Below, in pieces: positions 49,955 to 54,757 of a stretch of DNA of 54,757 nt; within the stretch, counting starts at the first letter, position 1; every line of letters starts with the position of its first letter. Origin of the DNA: Bacteroidota bacterium. GTDB lineage: Bacteria; Bacteroidota; Bacteroidia; Bacteroidales; Prolixibacteraceae. The notes below the pieces were generated by a model. That model searched no databases. It saw only the letters and a list, made by a program, of their open reading frames with translations, and was not told the DNA's origin. Location of the stretch: NCBI GenBank assembly GCA_023251435.1, contig JAHEYU010000039.1:1-54757 (forward strand), written 5' to 3'. Position numbers and translations under genes: made by a program.

Positions 49955-52411
49955 ATGAAGAATTTATTGATTTTGTTGTTTTTAATCCTTTCAACAACAG
50001 GCACAGTTTTTTCGCAGGTTCCACCAGCGATGACAACTCCGGGAGCAGCGCCTCTTGCAAAGAGTGGAAAAATAAAAGGAAAAATTATTGATGCAGACAC
50101 CAAATCCCCGATGGAATACGCCAATGTGGCAATTTACAACAAGCAAGATGCAAAATTAATAAGTGGAACCATTGCAAACGAGTCGGGTTTATTCGAAATC
50201 AGCCAATTACCTTATGGGAACTATTACGTTGAAGCGAATTTTATAGGTTTCGAAAAAACTACGGTTGCAGATATTAAAATCATTCCAAATTCATCGTCGG
50301 TTGATATGGGAACGATTGAACTGGCAGTTTCGCGACAAAATATCGGAACAGTTGATGTTGTTGCAGAACGCAACCGGGTAGAATACAAGATCGACAAAAA
50401 AGTGATTAATGTAACGAATGACATCAATGCTGCCGGTGGTAGCGCTGTAACGGTACTCGAAAATACACCTTCGGTAGAAGTTGATATAGACGGAAACGTG
50501 AGCCTTCGCGGTTCGTCAAGCTTTACAGTGTTGATTGATGGACGCCCCAGCGTTTTAAGCGGAAGCGATGCGCTAAGGCAAATCCCGTCATCGGCCATCC
50601 AAAACATCGAAATCATTACCAATCCATCAGTAAAGTACGATCCCGACGGAATGGCCGGTATCATCAATGTGGTGATGAAGAAGAACGTACTTTCAGGAGT
50701 AAACGGAATTATTAACGTGAACCTTGGAACTGGCAAAAAATACGGCACAGATTTGATGCTGAATTACAAAACAAAAAAATACAACCTCTTCTTTGGCGGC
50801 AACTGGAACGACAATACCGACGAAGGTTCGATGAAATCGACCCGAGAAACTTACCGCAACGACACTACCACTTTCCTGAATATGGAAGGAATAAGGAATC
50901 AGACAAGAGGCGGACAGCAAATTAAAGGTGGATTCGATTATTTCCTGACCGACAAAACATCGGTAACAGTTTCAGGAGAAGCGGGTAAATACAATTTTGA
51001 TGGCGACGGAGGCGGAAACATGCATGAATACAGGCTTCCAGGCACATTCAATCTTTATACACTTCAGGAAAACAACTCTTCGAGAAGTGGAAATTTTGTG
51101 AGTGGAAAGGCCAGTTTCCTGACTAAATTCGACGAAACAGGAATGCATAAGCTCGAAGGTTCGTTTGATTACCAAAACCGTGACGGCCTTTCTTATGAAA
51201 ATATTGGTGAATATAAATCTGATTTAAATTACCTCGCAAGACAGGGAACCTTATCGGAAATCAAAACCAACGAGGACGATAACTCGAACGATTACCGAAT
51301 GAAGATTGACTATACCCGTCCGCTGGAAAAAGGCGGCAAGTTCGAGGCCGGAGTTCAAAGCCGGATGGAGCGCGAAACTGAAATCTTTAGTTTTTCTAAT
51401 TTCGGGGTAAACGATCCAAAATTTACGAGCGATATGGATTTCAAAGAAGATATCCACTCTGTTTATTCAACCTACTCCGGAAATGTAAAAGCAATTCAGT
51501 ACATGCTTGGGTTGCGTGGCGAATATACCAACCGCTCAATCGCACATTCGAAAGTAGCTGAAGCATATACTCTCGACCGTTTTGATGTATTTCCTTCGGC
51601 TCACTTCTCTTACGAACTGGTTGATAAAAGCCAGTTTATGACCAGCTATTCACGCCGGATCAACCGCCCGGGTGGCCGCGAACTCGATCCGTTCCCAAAT
51701 TACATGAACCAATATACCATTCGAATCGGAAACCCCGATCTGAAACCGGAATACACTGATTCGTACGAATTTAGCTACATGCGTAAATTTGGTAACTCTT
51801 TCGTATCGCTCGAAACTTTTTACCGTACTACCAACGACCTGATTACCAGACTTCAGGAATTGAGAGAAGATGGAATTGTTTACATGAGCGCCGATAACCT
51901 GAACCGCGATCATTCACTGGGAAGCGAACTGATGGGAAACATAAACATGACAAAATGGTTGTTGGTAAATACAAGTTTCAGCATTTACAATTATAAATTG
52001 CAGGGCGAGGTACAAGGCAAACCAATTGATAGACAAAGCACCAATTATTCCGGACGGTTGAATGCCACCATCAAATTTTCGCCCGACAGCCGTATGCAGC
52101 TCACCGGATACTACCGTGGCCCGTCGGTTTCGGCTCAGGGCGATCAAAAATCAATGATCTTCACCAACTTATCGTACCGTCAGGATTTTATGAAGAAGAA
52201 ACTTTCGGCCACGCTTAGTGTACGCGATGTTTTGGGAACTGCCAAATTTGAAGGCACATCGTTTGGCGACGATTTCAAATCGACCTTCCGCATGCAGCGG
52301 GAACCACGTGTGCTGATGCTGACTTTGAGCTACAAAATCAATAACTACAAAATGGATAACAGAGCTCCGTCAGAAGAACAAGGCGGCGGTGGTGGCGATG
52401 ACATGTTCTAA
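49955..52411 (+). CDS. TonB-dependent receptor-like outer membrane protein
   Basis: An 818-residue protein: signal peptide (1-21, TVFSQ), Pro/Ala linker, carboxypeptidase-regulatory-like domain (about 37-110: GKIIDADTKSPMEYANVAIY), plug domain (about 130-235: VTVLENTPSVEVDIDGNVSLRGSSSFTVLIDG) and an outer-membrane barrel (SRRINRPGGRELDPFPNY is the conserved OMP_b-brl_3 strand). The end is an unusual Gly-rich tail (GGGGGDDMF). Ligand unknown. No SusD partner, so not a classic polysaccharide locus. Confidence 0.92.
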   Translation: MKNLLILLFLILSTTGTVFSQVPPAMTTPGAAPLAKSGKIKGKIIDADTKSPMEYANVAIYNKQDAKLISGTIANESGLFEISQLPYGNYYVEANFIGFEKTTVADIKIIPNSSSVDMGTIELAVSRQNIGTVDVVAERNRVEYKIDKKVINVTNDINAAGGSAVTVLENTPSVEVDIDGNVSLRGSSSFTVLIDGRPSVLSGSDALRQIPSSAIQNIEIITNPSVKYDPDGMAGIINVVMKKNVLSGVNGIINVNLGTGKKYGTDLMLNYKTKKYNLFFGGNWNDNTDEGSMKSTRETYRNDTTTFLNMEGIRNQTRGGQQIKGGFDYFLTDKTSVTVSGEAGKYNFDGDGGGNMHEYRLPGTFNLYTLQENNSSRSGNFVSGKASFLTKFDETGMHKLEGSFDYQNRDGLSYENIGEYKSDLNYLARQGTLSEIKTNEDDNSNDYRMKIDYTRPLEKGGKFEAGVQSRMERETEIFSFSNFGVNDPKFTSDMDFKEDIHSVYSTYSGNVKAIQYMLGLRGEYTNRSIAHSKVAEAYTLDRFDVFPSAHFSYELVDKSQFMTSYSRRINRPGGRELDPFPNYMNQYTIRIGNPDLKPEYTDSYEFSYMRKFGNSFVSLETFYRTTNDLITRLQELREDGIVYMSADNLNRDHSLGSELMGNINMTKWLLVNTSFSIYNYKLQGEVQGKPIDRQSTNYSGRLNATIKFSPDSRMQLTGYYRGPSVSAQGDQKSMIFTNLSYRQDFMKKKLSATLSVRDVLGTAKFEGTSFGDDFKSTFRMQREPRVLMLTLSYKINNYKMDNRAPSEEQGGGGGDDMF

Positions 52412-52439
52412 CCGAAATACTCAATTTTAACGCAAATAC

Positions 52440-52475
52440 AAAAGCGGAATCCGGGTAACTGGGTTTCGCTTTTTT
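52440..52475 (+). terminator. Terminator of the outer membrane protein gene
   Basis: AAAAGCG (52440-52446) pairs with CGCTTTT about 20 bases further on, with a second pairing of CCGGG / CTGGG within, followed by a T-run. Confidence 0.6.
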
Positions 52476-52535
52476 ATTTTAACGCAAAAAAGTCCACCTT
52501 CCGGCAGACCTTTCTGTATTTTGTTTCAAGGCTAA

Positions 52536-53099
52536 CTATTTTCTGATGAAAGCTTTGCCGTTTGGAAGAACTGTTTTGCCTGCCAAATCGTTGATGATGA
52601 TGGCAGCCATCATATACCAGGCCATCAAAGCGCAGAAAATAAGCTCGTAACCTGCCACTTTAATAAATACCGGATTGCCTAAAAGTCCTGCAACGAGCAG
52701 GATAAATCCGATTAAAAGCAGTCCGAAAGTAATTGCCATTGCTTTATGTACACGCAACGAAGCAATAAACATGATTACGGTGTAAAGTGTCCACACCAAC
52801 ATATACAAGCCAAGTTCTGTATGACTGGTTTCATATACTTTCAGGAAATTAAGAACCCAGATAATCGACAATCCGATCCAGAAACTTCCGTAGGCTACAA
52901 AAGCGCTGTATCCAAAATTATTTCCCATTTTTTGCTCCTGAAAGCCCGAGATCATTTGTGCCAGTCCTCCAAAAATAATACCCATCGCTAAGACTGGTCC
53001 AAGCCCCAAAATTCCAATATTATGAAATTGCAGCAATAAGGTAGTTAAACCAAAACCTGCAAGCCCAACTACCGCAGGATTTCCCATCTTCTTTTCCAT
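52536..53099 (-). CDS. satP: Acetate/succinate transporter, SatP (YaaH/GPR1) family
   Basis: A 187-residue protein with six hydrophobic segments. The family signature NPAVVGLAGFGLTTLLLQFHN sits at the start, and QMISGFQEQKMGNNFGYSAFVAYGSFW in the middle, as in SatP/AceP. It imports acetate or other small monocarboxylates with protons. The start is Met1 or Met5 (MGNPAVVG). Stands alone on the minus strand between other genes. Confidence 0.93.
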   Translation of the reverse strand: MEKKMGNPAVVGLAGFGLTTLLLQFHNIGILGLGPVLAMGIIFGGLAQMISGFQEQKMGNNFGYSAFVAYGSFWIGLSIIWVLNFLKVYETSHTELGLYMLVWTLYTVIMFIASLRVHKAMAITFGLLLIGFILLVAGLLGNPVFIKVAGYELIFCALMAWYMMAAIIINDLAGKTVLPNGKAFIRK

Positions 53100-53211
53100 T
53101 CTGTCTTTTTATTTTTTTATGGCCGCAAATATAAAAGCAGATTTCAGAATGCTGAATTATTCGAAATGTCAAAACCAAATTTTAGGATTCATTTCACATT
53201 GGAGCATTTAC

Positions 53212-53241
53212 TAAAAAAAAAGGCCGCCCTTTCAGACAGCC
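53212..53241 (-). terminator. Terminator of the peroxiredoxin gene
   Basis: On the minus strand GGCTGTC-TGAAAG-GGCGGCC pairs over seven bases with two G-U pairs, followed by a run of eight or more T, 31 bases after the stop. Confidence 0.75.
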
Positions 53242-53271
53242 CCAACAACCTATTCTATGATTTATTGAAAA

Positions 53272-53802
53272 TTACAATGTAGCTTCACCCGGAACCCAGT
53301 CGCAAGGAGTTAATTCTCCGGTTTGCAAAGCATCAAGTACCCGTATAATTTCTTTGACGTTTCTTCCAACATTCAGTCCATTCACCGAAACATGCTGAAT
53401 GGTTCCTTCAGGATCGATAATGAAAGTAGCACGATAAGCGATTCCGTTTACCGGCTCCAGAATTCCAAGTTCTGCTGACAACGATTTGCTGGTATCGGCC
53501 AGCATTGGAAATTTAAGACCTTTAAGCCCTGAATGGCTGTTGCGCCATGCAAGGTGCACAAACTGTGAATCGATCGACGCACCAACGACATTGGCATCAC
53601 GTTTGGCAAACTCTTCGAAATGATCGTTAAACGAAACAATTTCGGTAGGACAAACGAATGTAAAATCGAGTGGCCACCAGAAAAACACGGTCCATTTACC
53701 GGCAATGTCGGCATTGGAGATTGTTTTAAACTCTTTGCCCATTTCGAGCGAAACAACTGCTTCTTTACTGTAAGACGGGAATTTTTCTCCGATAGTTTTC
53801 AT
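53272..53802 (-). CDS. AhpC-type peroxiredoxin
   Basis: A 176-residue typical 2-Cys peroxiredoxin. The peroxidatic Cys51 is in DFTFVCPTEIV, the partner Cys167 near the end in LTPCDW. GLKFPMLADTS and AYRATFIIDPEG are as expected. It reduces hydrogen peroxide and organic peroxides; no ahpF is adjacent, so its reductant may be thioredoxin or AhpD-like protein. Its minus-strand promoter carries an OxyR-like motif upstream and the oxyR gene is in this window. Confidence 0.94.
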   Translation of the reverse strand: MKTIGEKFPSYSKEAVVSLEMGKEFKTISNADIAGKWTVFFWWPLDFTFVCPTEIVSFNDHFEEFAKRDANVVGASIDSQFVHLAWRNSHSGLKGLKFPMLADTSKSLSAELGILEPVNGIAYRATFIIDPEGTIQHVSVNGLNVGRNVKEIIRVLDALQTGELTPCDWVPGEATL

Positions 53803-53845
53803 GATATGTGTAATTTTAATTTAAAATTTCGTAAAAATTATAAGA

Positions 53846-53877
53846 CAAATATAGGGTCAGTTTGTTCGTCAGTCAAA
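53846..53877 (-). promoter_or_regulatory. Peroxiredoxin promoter
   Basis: On the minus strand TTTG (53874-53877), 20 bases, TATATTTG (53846-53853): a perfect Bacteroidota -33/-7 pair, 44 bases ahead of the start codon. Confidence 0.7.
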
Positions 53878-53896
53878 TCGAATTTTTCAATACTGA

Positions 53897-53911
53897 ATAG
53901 ACAAAAGCTAT
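53897..53911. promoter_or_regulatory. OxyR-like half-site
   Basis: ATAG-N7-CTAT matches the core of the OxyR recognition element, and its centre lies about 65 bases upstream of the expected start of the peroxiredoxin transcript, a usual activator position. Only one unit is present; the rest of this 304-base divergent region up to 54106 shows no gene. Confidence 0.45.
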
Positions 53912-54106
53912 GCGAAAAAATTCATTTACTTGAAATTAGGAAAAACGTCATAAAAACACTTAACAGATTAGTGACACTGCCCAATTAATTATTCAGAAAG
54001 TCGAACTCCGGAGCTTTGTGATTCAGGAAGATAATTTTACCTTTAGGTGCTTTTTTCAAGCAAACACATAAATTCAAATACCTAAATCAAATTTAATTAT
54101 TGACCA

Positions 54107-54757
54107 ATGGAAAATAAGTCTAGCAGAAGATCGTTCATTGCAACTACTGCAACCGCTGCTGCCGCAATTACCATTCTACCAAGTAATGTAGTTTCGGGTA
54201 TGGGGCACAAAGCACCTAGTGACAAATTAAATATTGCCGGCATCGGTGTCGGCGGTATGGGTTTCGCTAACCTTAAGAATCTGAAATCAGAAAACATCGT
54301 CGGATTATGTGATGTGGACTGGAAATACGCCGACAATTGTTTCAAAGCTTTCCCAGATGCCAAAAAGTACAAAGACTGGAGAATTATGTACGACGAACTG
54401 GGCAAGTCGATTGATGGTGTTGTGATTGCAACTGCCGACCACACTCACGCAATCACCGCTGCTCACGCCATTACAATGGGCAAACATGTTTACCTGCAAA
54501 AACCATTGACTCACTCGGTTTACGAATCACGACTGCTTACCAAACTGGCCGACAAATACAAAGTAGCCACCCAAATGGGTAACCAGGGTTCATCAGGCGA
54601 AGGTGTTAACCTTACTACTGAATGGCTGGCCAACGGTGAAATTGGTGAAGTAACCAAAGTTGAAGCATTTACAGACCGTCCGATCTGGCCACAAGGCTTG
54701 AACACTCCAAAACAAGGACAATGGGTTCCTGAAACTTTGGATTGGGATTTATTTACC
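54107..54757 (+). CDS. Tat-exported Gfo/Idh/MocA family oxidoreductase, partial
   Basis: The first 217 residues of a gene that runs off the right edge. MENKSSRRSFIATTATAAAA is a twin-arginine signal (Arg7, Arg8). The Rossmann loop IAGIGVGGMG, the VVIATADHTH segment and VYLQKPLTHSVYESRLL (a variant of the EKP motif) identify the Gfo/Idh/MocA family. Exported members of this type are common in Bacteroidota and act on sugars or glycosides with a tightly bound NAD(P). ATG at 54107 is chosen since it gives the Tat signal. Confidence 0.93.
   Translation, partial: MENKSSRRSFIATTATAAAAITILPSNVVSGMGHKAPSDKLNIAGIGVGGMGFANLKNLKSENIVGLCDVDWKYADNCFKAFPDAKKYKDWRIMYDELGKSIDGVVIATADHTHAITAAHAITMGKHVYLQKPLTHSVYESRLLTKLADKYKVATQMGNQGSSGEGVNLTTEWLANGEIGEVTKVEAFTDRPIWPQGLNTPKQGQWVPETLDWDLFT

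Noticed and set aside
49955-52411. SusC of a polysaccharide utilisation locus
   Set aside because: No SusD gene is adjacent, and the barrel matches the outer-membrane beta-barrel (OMP_b-brl_3) group rather than SusC.

Overview
The window looks like a Bacteroidota chromosome, most likely a Bacteroidales/Marinilabiliales-type polysaccharide degrader. That is inferred from TonB-dependent receptors with carboxypeptidase-regulatory N-termini, secreted glycoside hydrolases, a one-protein hybrid two-component regulator, repeated TAnnTTTG promoter elements (often about 20 bp from a TTG/TTTG box), and weak or absent Shine-Dalgarno sequences. There is no rRNA, CRISPR array, prophage or complete insertion sequence. 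Both ends cut genes: a GH9 glycosidase on the left and a Tat-exported Gfo/Idh/MocA oxidoreductase on the right.

Left part (1-12.1 kb): GH9 C-terminus, a Fic AMPylase apparently inserted behind it together with a diverged second copy of the GH9 tail, rpsT with tRNA-Glu, oxyR, a lipoprotein, a DUF4143 ATPase, thiL, and the divergent sufBCD-tcdA operon. The middle left (12.1-20.9 kb) is accessory and AT-rich. It holds a small Cys-rich membrane protein, a DUF134 regulator, a NifX-like metal-cofactor protein and a methyltransferase. After these come a remnant HxlR regulator, a Crp-type regulator with an F420-reductase-like protein, panB, a beta-helix protein, a tautomerase, an apparent chimeric gene and an orphan IS1595-type zinc-ribbon protein, then a methyltransferase pair including cmoA.

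The most coherent system is at 20.9-26.9 kb. A Crp/FNR-like regulator with an incomplete FNR cysteine set is divergent from eight co-oriented genes: two thioredoxin-like proteins, a CoA-disulfide-reductase-like flavoprotein carrying three rhodanese domains, a monothiol thioredoxin-like protein, a free rhodanese, thioredoxin, DUF2892 and DUF302. It reads as a persulfide/sulfane-sulfur trafficking or detoxification operon; that function is inferred.

The right part (26.9-54.8 kb) holds a sugar isomerase-like protein, a GH42 beta-galactosidase, three secreted proteins of unknown function beside a hybrid histidine kinase/AraC regulator, a TSUP transporter with DUF2007, a TonB receptor with a PepSY-type partner, DUF389 and NhaA transporters, a GNAT, a GH28 polygalacturonase, mfd, a second outer-membrane receptor, an acetate transporter, and an AhpC-type peroxiredoxin whose promoter carries an OxyR-like motif. 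Intergenic spaces contain palindromic, folded-tandem repeats and other low-complexity repeats.
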